A DNA stretch of 64,000 bases from Myxococcus llanfairpwllgwyngyllgogerychwyrndrobwllllantysiliogogogochensis. Lineage in GTDB: Bacteria; Myxococcota; Myxococcia; Myxococcales; Myxococcaceae. The notes under the pieces were generated by a model. That model made no database searches, was not told where the DNA came from, and saw only the letters and a list, made by a program, of their open reading frames with translations. How positions within the stretch are numbered: the stretch's first letter is position 1; the number at the start of each line of letters is the position of its first letter. Where the stretch lies: contig NZ_VIFM01000031.1 of NCBI RefSeq assembly GCF_006636215.1, positions 1 through 64,000 of the forward strand, written 5' to 3'. The position numbers and the translations under genes were made by a program. Below are positions 42,338 through 53,271 of the stretch, in pieces.

Positions 42338-42927
42338 AGGGCTACCTGTGGACGGGGGGACACGGGAGTCCGGGCAGCCCAGACGCGCCGGTCATCGAGG
42401 GCCGGCTGGCGCCGTGGGAAGCCATCGCGGTGGACGCGGTGGGCAATGTCATCGAGTTCTGGGGTTTCAAGCGCAACCAGGGCCGGGTGTGGGCGCTCCT
42501 GTACCTGCGGGGCGAGCCTCTGACGGCGGGTGAAATCGAGCGCGAGCTCGACTTGTCCAAGGGCGGCGTCTCCATGCTGCTCCGAGACTTGGAGCGCTGG
42601 GGTGTCATCCAGCGGGTGCGGCTGCCGCAGGACACCGTCTGGCGCTACGGCGCGGAGACGGACCTGGTGCGGATGGTCCGGCACGTCATCGAGGAGCGCG
42701 AGGCGGGCTTCGTGGCGCGCATCCGCGCGGACCTCTCCGAGGCACGGCGACTGGCGGAGATGGCGGGCGAAGTTCCGAGCGAGCGGCTGGAGCGGCTGGA
42801 GAAGATGGCCACGCTGGCCGAGCACGTGGAGCGGGCGCTGCGGTTGTTCATCAAGACGTCGCGGCTGGACGTGTCCGGGGTGTTGGCGGTGTTCCGGGAC
42901 GGCGCGTCGCGCCGGAACGAGCGGTAG
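42334..42927 (+). CDS. GbsR/MarR-type winged-helix regulator
   Basis: 197 residues. Winged helix around residues 52-95: VWALLYLRGEPLTAGEIERELDLSKGGVSMLLRDLERWGVIQRV, matching GbsR/MarR-like regulators in which the LSKGGVSMLLRDLE helix reads DNA. The C-terminal half is helical, probably for dimerisation. ATG overlaps the synthetase stop by ATGA. It probably binds the inverted repeat upstream of the operon as autoregulator. Ligand unknown. Confidence 0.83.
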   Translation: MKGYLWTGGHGSPGSPDAPVIEGRLAPWEAIAVDAVGNVIEFWGFKRNQGRVWALLYLRGEPLTAGEIERELDLSKGGVSMLLRDLERWGVIQRVRLPQDTVWRYGAETDLVRMVRHVIEEREAGFVARIRADLSEARRLAEMAGEVPSERLERLEKMATLAEHVERALRLFIKTSRLDVSGVLAVFRDGASRRNER

Positions 42928-42938
42928 AGGGGACACAC

Positions 42939-43463
42939 ATGGATTCGCATTACGACCAGGTGATGAAGGCCCGCGAGGGCGCGGACCCGAACGCGAAGCG
43001 GCTGTACTTCGCGTATTCGACCATCCTGGACCGGGCCGCGTTCGACGAGTGGAAGCAGCAGCACTCGTACGGGTTCTTCGAGCTGCCGGAAGGGCGGCTG
43101 GCGGAGGCGGTGGACGTGGACCTGGTCTACGACTTCCCGTCGCGCTGGTGGGGCGGCCGGGTGGCGGGGCTGGCGGATGCGACGGGAGGCCAGGTGTTCG
43201 GGCGCCTGTTCGAGATTCGCGGCCAGGACTGGCCCATCGTCCAGCACAAGGAAGGCTTCGTGACGGGCATGTGCGTCGAGCGCGCGGTGAAGGTGCTCGT
43301 GGACGGGCAGGAGGTGGAGGCCACGGCCTTCGTCACCAACCCGAGGCGTGCCGCGCAGGACGGCCCGGTGAGCCCTCGCTTCGTGGAGGCCCTGGTGCGG
43401 GGCGCGCAGGCTGCCGGGCTCCCGGCGGACTACGTGGAGCGGCTGAAGCGCGGCGGGGCCTGA
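42939..43463 (+). CDS. Gamma-glutamylcyclotransferase-like (GGCT/AIG2) protein
   Basis: 174 residues. The GGCT-like fold is indicated by KRLYFAYSTILDRAAFDEW (the YGSxL-type loop) near residue 21, then GRLFEIRGQDWPIVQHKEGF (the catalytic-glutamate region of the fold, E in QHKEGF) and VEATAFVTNPRRAA. Substrate uncertain; many AIG2-like proteins are not true cyclotransferases. Follows the regulator by 11 bases in the same operon. Confidence 0.75.
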   Translation: MDSHYDQVMKAREGADPNAKRLYFAYSTILDRAAFDEWKQQHSYGFFELPEGRLAEAVDVDLVYDFPSRWWGGRVAGLADATGGQVFGRLFEIRGQDWPIVQHKEGFVTGMCVERAVKVLVDGQEVEATAFVTNPRRAAQDGPVSPRFVEALVRGAQAAGLPADYVERLKRGGA

Positions 43464-43536
43464 CGGCGGCCGGACGCGAGGGGAAGCGGGGCACCGTGCC
43501 ATTCCGGGCGGCGGTGCCTAGATTCTTCCCGCGTCC

Positions 43537-43635
43537 ATGTTCTTCTTCTTCTCGAACCGACTGGGCTGTCTGGGCAGCATCCTCGTTTCCGTGGTGCTGA
43601 GCGCGCTGCTGTACTTCCTCTTCATGCGGGCCTGA
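43537..43635 (+). CDS. 32-residue membrane microprotein
   Basis: MFFFFSNRLGCLGSILVSVV at the start, then LSALLYFLFMRA: a short cytoplasmic or N-in tail, a single transmembrane segment and a basic C-terminus. Too short for normal gene calling. I recall similar short membrane proteins in myxobacteria and actinobacteria, where they are annotated as hypothetical. No obvious ribosome site, so moderate confidence; it could be non-coding. Confidence 0.5.
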   Translation: MFFFFSNRLGCLGSILVSVVLSALLYFLFMRA

Positions 43636-43683
43636 GTTCGCCCGGCGCTCGCCAATCGTCAGGGGCTGGTGCAGGCCAGGCGG

Positions 43684-43893
43684 TCACGGTTTTCCGCGCC
43701 AGAGGTCGTCCTCGTCCTCGTTCTCGAGCGGGTGGACGGTGACCATCGTTCCATCCTTGTCCGGGGTGCTCCGGGTGGCCTCGGATTCAGCCGGGGTGTG
43801 TGGCGCACGCTCGGAGAAGCTGTCGCCCTGAAGCTGCCGCTGGCGTTGCTCGCTGGTGCCGCCATATCCCTCGGCGATCTTCTTTCGGGCCAT
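43684..43893 (-). CDS. Small hydrophilic protein of unknown function
   Basis: 69 residues, very charged and polar (KKIAEGYGGTSEQRQRQLQGDSF, ending LENEDEDDLWRGK). No transmembrane segment. Start 43893 has AGAGG about 9 bases upstream, whereas the longer open frame lacks a ribosome site. Appears disordered. Might be a small conserved myxobacterial protein; no function can be proposed. Confidence 0.5.
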   Translation of the reverse strand: MARKKIAEGYGGTSEQRQRQLQGDSFSERAPHTPAESEATRSTPDKDGTMVTVHPLENEDEDDLWRGKP

Positions 43894-44390
43894 CGTGCGT
43901 TCCTCTCGCTGGGGTGTCGTCCCATACGCTGGGGGCGACCAAGCGGGTCCGCAATGCATGGCCGCGTCATGGCGCCTGCCCTGGCTCGGGTGGCCTGGAG
44001 GGGGACCGGGCGCCGGGCCTCGCCGCTCAGATCACGCTACGATCTCAAGACCCATGCCTACATGAACACGTGGACAGTTGTTTCCAGCCCCTGGCTCCGC
44101 CCGGATTGTCGAGGAATCATCAGGAGTTGAGGTCTCCTTGGCGTGAAATCGGGAGCTTGCGGAGACCTGAACATATCAACAGTGGGTCCGAAGTTCCTCC
44201 GCAAGCCGAAGCCAGCCGATCACGTCATGATCGGCGGCACTAAAACTCTCGCGCCTACATGCTCGGATGATCAGTGGTTTTCGCCCCACTGCTCAGGCCT
44301 TTCACGCCCAAGCGAGGGCTCGGTCGAATGGCTGTGCCTACATGCCTGGATGTTCAGGGATTTCCCAGAGCCGCCACGCTCGACGCCATG
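43894..44390. other. Non-coding stretch with three degenerate CCTACATG repeats
   Basis: About 500 bases with no convincing gene. Three diverged copies of a roughly 35-base sequence around TGCCTACATG are visible, starting near 44055, 44253 and 44335 and sharing the pattern gCCTACATGnnnngganntCAGngnttTCc. They could be ends of decayed insertion elements. The region is less GC-rich than the flanks. Confidence 0.4.
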
Positions 44391-44438
44391 AAACAAAAAG
44401 TCAATCACAGACGCGGCGCGCGTGTCTGTGATTGACTT
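44391..44438 (-). terminator. Strong rho-independent terminator after glgB
   Basis: Perfect 15-base arms (44398-44412 and 44424-44438, AAGTCAATCACAGAC and its complement) with an 11-base GC loop, followed on the minus strand by TTTTTGTTT (44391-44397). It lies 23 bases past the glgB stop. The stem is AT-rich, which is striking in this genome. Confidence 0.93.
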
Positions 44439-44460
44439 GTTTGCAGTCGAATGTCTGTCT

Positions 44461-46665
44461 TTATCCCGGCGTGAACCACAAGACAGACAGCGGGGGCAGG
44501 GTGAGCAACGCGGAAGCCGGCTGTCCATCCCAGCCCGTGGCCTCCGTGTGGAGCTGCCCCATGTTGCCCGTGTTGGAGCCGCCGTACTCGCCCGCGTCGG
44601 AGTTGAGCACCTCGACGTAGTTGGTCTGGAGTGGGAAGCCGACGCGGTATTTCTCGCGCACGGTGGGGGACAGGTTGGCCACGCACACCACGTGACGGCC
44701 GGGCTGTCGCGAGCGGCGGACGAAGGCGAGCACGTTCGACGACGCGGAGTCCGGCTGGAGCCACTGGAAGCCCACGGGCTCGCTGTCCGCGTCGTACAGC
44801 GCCGGCAGCTCCTTGTAGATGCGGTTCAGCCTCGCGACGAGGCGCTGGATGCCCTGATGTCCCGGGTCCTGCGTCAGGTGCCAGTCCAGGCTCTTGTCGT
44901 GGTTCCACTCGGCCGGCTGGCCGAACTCGCCGCCCATGAAGAGCAGCTTCTTGCCCGGGTGCGCCCACATCCACGCGAACAACGAGCGCAGGTTGGCGCG
45001 CTTCTGCCACGGGTCTCCCGGCATGCGCCCGTACAGGCTGCCCTTGCCGTGCACCACCTCGTCATGGCTCAGCGGCAACATGAAGTGCTCGCTGAAGGCG
45101 TACAGCAGGCCGAACGTCAGCTGGTTGTGGTGGTACTGCCGGTAGATGGGGTCCTTGGAGAAGTACGACAGCGTGTCGTGCATCCACCCCATGTTCCACT
45201 TGAAGTGGAAGCCCAGTCCGCCCTCGCTGACGGGGGAGGAGACCTTGGGCCACGCGGTGGACTCCTCGGCGATGACCACGACGCCCGGGTGCTTGCGGCG
45301 CACGGTGTCGTTGAGCTCGCGCAGGAACTGGATGGCCTCTTCGTTCTCCCGGCCGCCCCAGCGGTTGGGGATCCACTCGCCCTGCTTGCGGCTGTAGTCG
45401 AGGTAGAGCATCGAGGCCACCGCGTCCACGCGCAGACCATCGATGTGGTACTCCTCAATCCAGAACAGCGCGTTGGCGATGAGGAAGTTGCGGACCTCGT
45501 TGCGGCCGAAGTTGAAGACCAGCGTGCCCCAGTCCGGCTGCGCGCCCTTGCGCGGATCCGCGTGCTCGTACAGTGCCGTGCCGTCGAACTCGCCCAACGC
45601 GTGCGCGTCCCGGGGGAAGTGGCCGGGCACCCAGTCGACGATGACGCCGATGCCCTCCTGGTGCAGGTGGTCCACCATGAAGCGGAAGTCGTCGGGGTGG
45701 CCGAAGCGCGCGGTGGGCGCGTAGTAGCCACTGACCTGGTAGCCCCATGAGCCACCGTAGGGATGCTCCGACACGGGCAGCAGCTCCACGTGCGTGAAGC
45801 CCATGTGCTTGACGTACTCGGCCAGCGCGGGCGCCAGCTCCCGGTACGTCATGGGGCGGTCCCCGTCCTCCACCACCCGGCGCCAGCTGCCCAGGTGGAC
45901 CTCGTAGACGCTCCACGGCTGGTGCGCGACGTCGGACTTCTGGGTGCGCGACTCCAACCACGCGCCATCTCCCCACCCGTACCGTCCCAGGTCATGCACC
46001 ACGGACGCGGTGGCTGGAGGCACCTCGGCGCGGAAGGCGAACGGGTCCGACTTCAGCACGCGCGGCCCACCCTGGCCGGGGCGAATCTCGAACTTGTAGC
46101 GCGCGCCTTCTCCGACCTCCGGAACGAACAGCTCCCAGATGCCCGACGCGCCCATGCGCCGCATCGAGTGCAGCCGTCCATCCCAGCTGTTGAAGTCACC
46201 GACGACGGAGACGCCCGCCGCCGTGGGCGCCCACACCGCGAAGGACACGCCGCGCGTGCCATTGTGGTGGATGAGGTGCGCGCCCATGCGCTCCCAGAGC
46301 CGCTCGTGGCGCCCCTCACCCGCGTAGTACAGGTCCATCTCCCCCAGCGTGGGAAGGAAGCTGTACGAGTCCCGCAGGGTGAAGACGCGCTTGCCGGGGT
46401 ACTCCACCTCCAGCAGATAGCCGAAGGTCTTGTCGCGTCCGTTGACGCGAGCCTCGAAGACGCCGTCCTGACGATGCGTCATCGGGACACGGCCTCCGAA
46501 CTCCGGGAGGACGTGGATGGCCACGGCGTCCGGGCGGAAGGCGCGAATCACCACGCCGTCACCGTCCGGGTGGATGCCCAGCACGGAGTGGGGCTCCGGG
46601 TGCCGCAGCTCCACCACGCGCCGAAGCTCCGCGTCGACCTGTGCCTTGTCCGCCGGCTTCCTCAC
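44461..46665 (-). CDS. glgB: 1,4-alpha-glucan branching enzyme
   Basis: 734 residues, GH13 branching enzyme. N-terminal N1 and CBM48 domains (about residues 10-230), then the barrel: catalytic Asp in [15 protein letters not shown], catalytic Glu in [11 protein letters not shown] and the transition-state His-Asp in [14 protein letters not shown]-terminal beta domain ends in LSVLWFTPG. Makes alpha-1,6 branches in the alpha-glucan from GlgE. GTG start overlaps the maltokinase stop by GTGA. Last gene of the operon. Confidence 0.95.
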   Translation of the reverse strand: MRKPADKAQVDAELRRVVELRHPEPHSVLGIHPDGDGVVIRAFRPDAVAIHVLPEFGGRVPMTHRQDGVFEARVNGRDKTFGYLLEVEYPGKRVFTLRDSYSFLPTLGEMDLYYAGEGRHERLWERMGAHLIHHNGTRGVSFAVWAPTAAGVSVVGDFNSWDGRLHSMRRMGASGIWELFVPEVGEGARYKFEIRPGQGGPRVLKSDPFAFRAEVPPATASVVHDLGRYGWGDGAWLESRTQKSDVAHQPWSVYEVHLGSWRRVVEDGDRPMTYRELAPALAEYVKHMGFTHVELLPVSEHPYGGSWGYQVSGYYAPTARFGHPDDFRFMVDHLHQEGIGVIVDWVPGHFPRDAHALGEFDGTALYEHADPRKGAQPDWGTLVFNFGRNEVRNFLIANALFWIEEYHIDGLRVDAVASMLYLDYSRKQGEWIPNRWGGRENEEAIQFLRELNDTVRRKHPGVVVIAEESTAWPKVSSPVSEGGLGFHFKWNMGWMHDTLSYFSKDPIYRQYHHNQLTFGLLYAFSEHFMLPLSHDEVVHGKGSLYGRMPGDPWQKRANLRSLFAWMWAHPGKKLLFMGGEFGQPAEWNHDKSLDWHLTQDPGHQGIQRLVARLNRIYKELPALYDADSEPVGFQWLQPDSASSNVLAFVRRSRQPGRHVVCVANLSPTVREKYRVGFPLQTNYVEVLNSDAGEYGGSNTGNMGQLHTEATGWDGQPASALLTLPPLSVLWFTPG

Positions 46666-47992
46666 TGGGCCTCCTCCATCCTCAAGAGGGCCTCGACGGG
46701 GATGCGCACCCAGTCAGGCCGGTTCTGCATCTCATACCTCACTTCGTACAGGAGCTTCTCCAGCTCGAACGCACGCAACATCGTCTCGAATGCCGCCGTG
46801 TCCGTGGGCAGGAAGGTCGCTCCCTGGGTCGCCTTGCGATAACCCTCCAGGAATGCCTCCCGGCTGGGGCCCACGCGTCCTCGCGGCGCGCCTCCCTCCA
46901 GCGCCACCGTGGCCTCCGCGTAGTCGAACGAGCGGAGCATCCCCGCCACGTCCCGCAGCGGGCTGTACTTCTCGCGCCGCGACGTGAAGCTGCGCGCCGG
47001 CTCCCCCTCGAAGTCGAAGATGAGCCACTGCTCGTTGGCCCGCAGCACCTGACCCAGGTGCAAATCCCCGTGGATGCGAATCTTCTGTCCGGAGGGCGCC
47101 ACGTGGGCCAGCCGCCTCGCGTACTCGATGAGGCCCTCGCGGCGCCCCTCCAGGTCCGGGTGCAGCCGGCCCGCCTCGGCCAGCGTCACGCCCAGCTCTC
47201 CGACGATGGACGCGCTCCATCGCTGCAAGTCCTCCTGGAGCAACGGCTCCGGAGCGAAGGCCGCGTCGTCCATGGGCGCCGAGCCGAAGGCCTGGTGCAG
47301 GTCTCCCAGCCGCCCGCCCAGCTCCTCCATCTCGCTGAGAAAGCGCTCGCCCAGGGGGCGCTCCTGGCGCAGCCGGTCCAACGTGTACTTCCACCCATCC
47401 ACCGCGTCGGGGACGAAGCGATGTGCCAGCGCGAGCGTGGCGCTGGCGGCGCCCTCCAATCGCAGCGCCCCCAGCAGCGCGGGCGTGGCCCGGAACGTCG
47501 TCCGCGTGGCGAGGAAGCGCCCGACCTCGTGCTCCGGGTTCACCCCCGCCTCCAGCTTGCGGATGACCTTCACGATGACCTTCTCACCCAGCACGATGGA
47601 GGTGTTGCTCTGCTCCACCATCAGCCGGCGCACCGAGAGCGGGGAGGGGAGGCCCAGCAGGCCCTCCGGCCCTCCAATCCATTCTCCCACCACGCGGCCC
47701 GACGCGGAGGGGAGCTGGGCGCCGTCGCGGATGAGGTCGAACAGGGCGCGCAGACAGCCATCATCCTCCAGCGCGTCCTTGACGCCTTCCGCCGAGGGCT
47801 TCACCGGCAGGAGGTAGCGCTCGGGTTGGCCCAGCTCGTAGACGACCTCCACCACGGCGAGCGACAGGCTGCACGGCGTGGCGTCCAGGTTCGCGTGGTC
47901 CACCACGCTGACCTGCTTGATGGGCCAGGCCTTGCCGGCGAACCAACGCTGGCTCTTGAGGTACTCCGGCAGCTTCGTCAGGTCCAAGGTCG

Positions 47993-47996
<4 letters not shown>
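46662..47996 (-). CDS. mak: Maltokinase
   Basis: 444 residues. Maltokinase-type kinase with an aminoglycoside-phosphotransferase fold: N-terminal cap ending GEWIGG, catalytic loop [15 protein letters not shown] (about residues 305-319, D as base) and metal-binding FDFEGEPA. Phosphorylates maltose from TreS to maltose-1-phosphate, the GlgE substrate. In some bacteria Mak is fused to TreS; here separate. ATG overlaps the TreS stop by ATGA. Start 47996 chosen because the longer frame runs inside treS. Confidence 0.92.
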
Positions 47997-49651
<1,655 letters not shown>

Positions 49652-49666
49652 ACGCCTCTCGGGTTG

Positions 49667-51661
49667 TCACTCGTAGTAGTCGAACGCGTGCTCGGTACGG
49701 CGGAAGCGGTAGACGGCCCAGACGGCCGCGGGCTGTTCGGGCGTCAGGCGCACCTGCACGTCCGAGCCTTGCCACAGGGAGCGCTGATCCGTCATCAGCT
49801 CGTGCACCTGATAGGTCTCGTCCGCGTTCGCGCCAAGCCATTCCAGCGGAAGTCGCAACAGCGCCTCCTGCGGCGCGTATGGATCCAGACTCACCGCGAC
49901 CAGCACGGTGCTGGTGCCGTCCGGGGTGCGCTTTCCGTAGAAGAGGACCCGCTCGTTGTCGGACTCGAAGAAGCGCAAGCTGTCGTAGGTGTGCAGCGCT
50001 GGCTGCGTCAGGCGCGCGTGGTTGAGCCGCGCGATCCAGTCCCGGATGTTGCCCGGCCGGTCCGCGTCCCACGCGACGAGCTGGTACTTCTCCGAGTCCA
50101 GGTACTCCTCCTTGCCAGGCAGCGGGCGGCCCTCGCACAGCTCGAAGCCGCAATACATCCCGTAGACCGAGGAGAGCGTCGCGGCAAGCGCCGCGCGCAG
50201 CCGGAACGCGCCGGGCCCCGCGTTCTGCAACAGCTCCGGAAGGATGTCCGGCGTGTTGGGCCAGAGGTTGCCGCGGAAGTAGTCGGACACGGGCGGCTGG
50301 GTGATTTCCTCCAGATACTCCTGGAGCTCGCCCTTGAAGTTGCGCCACGTGAAGTACGTGTACGACTGGGTGAAGCCCACCTTCGCCAGGGCCTTCATCA
50401 CCTTGGGCCGGGTGAAGGCCTCGGAGAGGAAGAGCACATCGGGGTGGCGCTCCTGCACGCGGCGGATGAGCCACTCCCAGAACTGGATGGGCTTGGTGTG
50501 CGGATTGTCCACGCGGAAGGTCCGCACGCCCTGCTGCACCCAGTGCAGTACGACGGACTCCAGCTCCGTCCAGAGCGACTCGCGCGCGGGGCCCATCCAG
50601 TCGAAGTTGACGATGTCCTCGTAGCGCTTGGGCGGGTTCTCCGCCGTCTTGATGGTGCCGTCCGGACGGCGCTGGAACCACTCCGGATGCTCCTTCACAT
50701 AAGGGTGGTCCGGAGAGCACTGGTACGCGAGGTCCAACGCCACCTCGATGCCGTACGACTGCGCGGCCTGCACGAAGTGACGGAAGTCCGCCAGCGTGCC
50801 CAGGCTCGGGTGCACCGCCTTGTGGCCCCCCTCCGCCGCGCCGATGGCCCACGGACTGCCCACGTCCTCCGGGCCCGCCTTGAGGCTGTTGTTCTTCCCC
50901 TTGCGCGCGGTGCGGCCAATGGGGTGGATGGGCGGCAGGTAGATGACGTCGAAGCCCAGGCCCTGGATGTACGGCAGCCAGGCCTCCGAATCCTGGAACG
51001 TCCCGTGCGTGCGCCCATCGCGCTTTGCCGAGCGGGGGAAGAACTCGTACCAGGCCCCGAAGCGCGCCTTGAGCCGGTCCGCGAACACCTCCAGCTCCGG
51101 CTCGTGCCGCCGCGCCAGCGCGCGGTCGGGATACGTGGACGCCACCGTGGCCAGCTCCGGCGCCAGCGCCACGGCCACCAGGTCCGGTGTCGGGGGCTGA
51201 CGCATCCGCACCGCGGCCTCGGTGAGCACCCGCGCGTCGGCCGCGTCCACCGGGCGCGCTCGGGCCGCCGCGCCTTCCAGCATGGCCGCGCCCTCCAACA
51301 GCTCGCTGCGCACGTCCCGGCCCGCGTCGACCTTGCGCTTCAGCTCCGACGTCCAGGTCCGGAAGAGATCCGGCCAGGCTTCAATCGTGTACTGGTAGCG
51401 GCCATTGCGAGCCAGGGGGAACTCCGCCTCCCAGGCGTCGTTGCCGAGCGGGCGCATGGGGACCTCGCGCCAGTCGGTCTGCTGTTCCTGGGGAGAGGCC
51501 TGTCGCCAGCGGACGACGGCGACGAGGACGTCATGGCCCTCCTTGAAGATGTCGGCGCGGACGGTGAGGCTCTCCCCGGCGACACGCTTGACGGCGTGGC
51601 GGCCGCCGTCGAGCTGGGGCTTGACTCCCTCGATGAACACGCTCCCGATTCGATCTTTCAT
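49667..51661 (-). CDS. glgE: Alpha-1,4-glucan:maltose-1-phosphate maltosyltransferase
   Basis: 664 residues, normal length for GlgE (GH13_3). N-terminal beta domain (about residues 1-110), then GFDVIYLPPIHPIGRT, catalytic Asp in GVRTFRVDNPHTKP, Glu in VLFLSEAFTRPKVMK, and the YFTWRNFKGEL and WPNTPDILPE segments distinctive for GlgE. Extends alpha-1,4-glucan using maltose-1-phosphate. First gene of a four-gene operon; ATG start has GAG upstream but no strong ribosome site. Confidence 0.95.
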   Translation of the reverse strand: MKDRIGSVFIEGVKPQLDGGRHAVKRVAGESLTVRADIFKEGHDVLVAVVRWRQASPQEQQTDWREVPMRPLGNDAWEAEFPLARNGRYQYTIEAWPDLFRTWTSELKRKVDAGRDVRSELLEGAAMLEGAAARARPVDAADARVLTEAAVRMRQPPTPDLVAVALAPELATVASTYPDRALARRHEPELEVFADRLKARFGAWYEFFPRSAKRDGRTHGTFQDSEAWLPYIQGLGFDVIYLPPIHPIGRTARKGKNNSLKAGPEDVGSPWAIGAAEGGHKAVHPSLGTLADFRHFVQAAQSYGIEVALDLAYQCSPDHPYVKEHPEWFQRRPDGTIKTAENPPKRYEDIVNFDWMGPARESLWTELESVVLHWVQQGVRTFRVDNPHTKPIQFWEWLIRRVQERHPDVLFLSEAFTRPKVMKALAKVGFTQSYTYFTWRNFKGELQEYLEEITQPPVSDYFRGNLWPNTPDILPELLQNAGPGAFRLRAALAATLSSVYGMYCGFELCEGRPLPGKEEYLDSEKYQLVAWDADRPGNIRDWIARLNHARLTQPALHTYDSLRFFESDNERVLFYGKRTPDGTSTVLVAVSLDPYAPQEALLRLPLEWLGANADETYQVHELMTDQRSLWQGSDVQVRLTPEQPAAVWAVYRFRRTEHAFDYYE

Positions 51662-51881
51662 ATCGGCTCGCGGCCCTTATAGGTCTGAGGTGGGGTGAAG
51701 CTGGGCGGCGTGTCGCGGGGTGCGTTGATGAAGGACGACTGGCGCGTCGGCCGCGTTGGCTCGTGAACGTTAGGGACGGGGTCTGGGGACGCCCACCCGT
51801 TGGCTTCAAAGGGGCTGGCTGCCCGGCTGCCCATACATGAAGCTGGGATCCGCACCTCGGGTTGCGGTATCCGGGAAATAC

Positions 51882-52484
51882 ATGGCGCTTCCTCCACCCT
51901 CCGCTCAGCGGGCGAGCGACCCCGCCGCCGACAGGGCCCTGCTCCAGCAGGTCGCCCTGGGCAGCGGCGTGGCCATGCGGGAGGTCTACGCGCGCTGCGG
52001 AGCCCGGGCCTTTGCGGTGATGCTGCGGCTGTTGCCTTCCCGAGCGGACGCGGAGGAGGTGCTCCAGGAGGCCTTCCTCGAGGTCTGGCGGCGCGCCCGT
52101 GACTTCGACCCGGACCGCGGCGGGCTGGAGACCTGGGTGGCGACCATCGCTCGCACGCGCGCCATCGACCGGCTGCGCTCCATGGGCACCGCCGCTCGAG
52201 TCGCCGAGGGCTCCGCCCATGAGCCGCCTCCGATGAGCGCGACGCCTCCCGCTCCGGACGACGCGACGTCACAGGGCCAGGACCGCGTGCGGGTGCGCAG
52301 GGCGATGATGACGCTGCCTCCCGAGCAGCGCGAAGTGGTGGACCTGGCCTACTTCGAGGGCCTGTCGCAGCGGGAGATCTCCGAGCGCACCGGAGACCCC
52401 CTGGGCACGGTGAAGACCCGGGCGCGGCTGGCCCTGGAGAAGCTCGCGGACCTGCTCCGGGACGAGCGCGGCCCGGCGGACTGA
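51882..52484 (+). CDS. ECF-family RNA polymerase sigma factor
   Basis: About 200 residues. Region 2 (FAVMLRLLPSRADAEEVLQEAFLEVWRR with DAEE, about residues 42-70) and region 4 (PEQREVVDLAYFEGLSQREISERTGDPLGTVKTRARLALEKL, near the C-terminus). An in-frame ATG at 51837 adds 15 residues; 51882 is chosen because the extension lacks homology. No anti-sigma factor gene follows, and the next gene is the response regulator. Divergent from glgE. Confidence 0.88.
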   Translation: MALPPPSAQRASDPAADRALLQQVALGSGVAMREVYARCGARAFAVMLRLLPSRADAEEVLQEAFLEVWRRARDFDPDRGGLETWVATIARTRAIDRLRSMGTAARVAEGSAHEPPPMSATPPAPDDATSQGQDRVRVRRAMMTLPPEQREVVDLAYFEGLSQREISERTGDPLGTVKTRARLALEKLADLLRDERGPAD

Positions 52485-52501
52485 GGAGCGGCTGGCTCTC
52501 G

Positions 52502-52530
52502 TTAAGGGAGTCTTAAGGTCCTCGGTATAC
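52502..52530 (+). promoter_or_regulatory. Direct repeats TTAAGG plus -10 box upstream of the response regulator
   Basis: TTAAGG occurs twice, at 52502-52507 and 52513-52518, exactly 11 bases apart (one helical turn), followed at 52526 by TATACC. The spacing and the position replacing a -35 box are those of OmpR/PhoB-type response regulator sites, so the regulator probably activates its own promoter. Its own first gene starts at 52597. Confidence 0.6.
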
Positions 52531-52596
52531 CGTGGGCGTTCATTCATCCATTCATGACGGCACCGTGGTGACCGGGTGGGAGGAGGCGAGCGGGAC

Positions 52597-53271
52597 ATGG
52601 GGGAGCGAATCCTGCTGGTGGAGGACGACGCTCGGCTCGGCGCGCAGATTGTCGAGCAGCTGAGGGGCGCGGGCTTCGAGCCGCTGTGGTGGACGGAAGG
52701 CCGCGCGCTGCTGCCCGGGGAGCTTCCCGACGTGGGCCTGGTGGTGCTGGACCTGATGCTGCCGGGGACGTACGGCCTGGACATGCTCAAGGCGCTCCGG
52801 AGCTTCTCGGAGGTGCCGGTGCTCATCCTGAGCGCGCGCAACGACACGCTGGACAAGGTGCGTGCGCTGAAGCTCGGCGCGGATGACTACCTGACGAAGC
52901 CCTTCTGGCCGGAGGAGCTCATCGAGCGGGTGCGCGCGCGGCTGCGCCGGCCGGTGCTCCAGAAGGCGGACGCGGTGCTGGAGTTGGGGCTGTTGCGCGT
53001 CGACTTCCAGGCGCGGGAGGTCCGCGTGGAGGGGCGGGTGGTGGAGTTGACGCGGGTGGAGTTCGAGGTGCTCGCGGCGTTGGCCCGCAGGCCTCGCGAG
53101 GCGGTGACGCGGCAGTGGCTGGTGGAGCACGTGTTGGATCCGGAGCGCGAGGGGACGGAGCGGACGCTGGACGTGCACGTCTCGCGGCTGCGGCGAAAGC
53201 TGGCGCCGGCGCAGTGTGTGGAGACGGTGTGGGGCGTGGGTTATCGACTGGTCGCGGGAGACGGTTCGTGA
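52597..53271 (+). CDS. OmpR-family response regulator
   Basis: 224 residues. Receiver domain: acidic D10/D11, phosphorylation Asp52 in LVVLDLMLPG, switch Thr in ILSARNDTL and Lys101 in YLTKPF. C-terminal winged helix about residues 130-220 ending VWGVGYRLVAG. ATG 52597 is chosen over GTG 52576 because MGERILLVEDD is a standard receiver start. Its last bases overlap the histidine kinase start. Confidence 0.93.
   Translation: MGERILLVEDDARLGAQIVEQLRGAGFEPLWWTEGRALLPGELPDVGLVVLDLMLPGTYGLDMLKALRSFSEVPVLILSARNDTLDKVRALKLGADDYLTKPFWPEELIERVRARLRRPVLQKADAVLELGLLRVDFQAREVRVEGRVVELTRVEFEVLAALARRPREAVTRQWLVEHVLDPEREGTERTLDVHVSRLRRKLAPAQCVETVWGVGYRLVAGDGS

Noticed and set aside
44055-44370. CRISPR array
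   Set aside because: Only three divergent copies with spacings of about 198 and 82 bases; repeats are not identical and spacers not uniform, and no cas gene is present.
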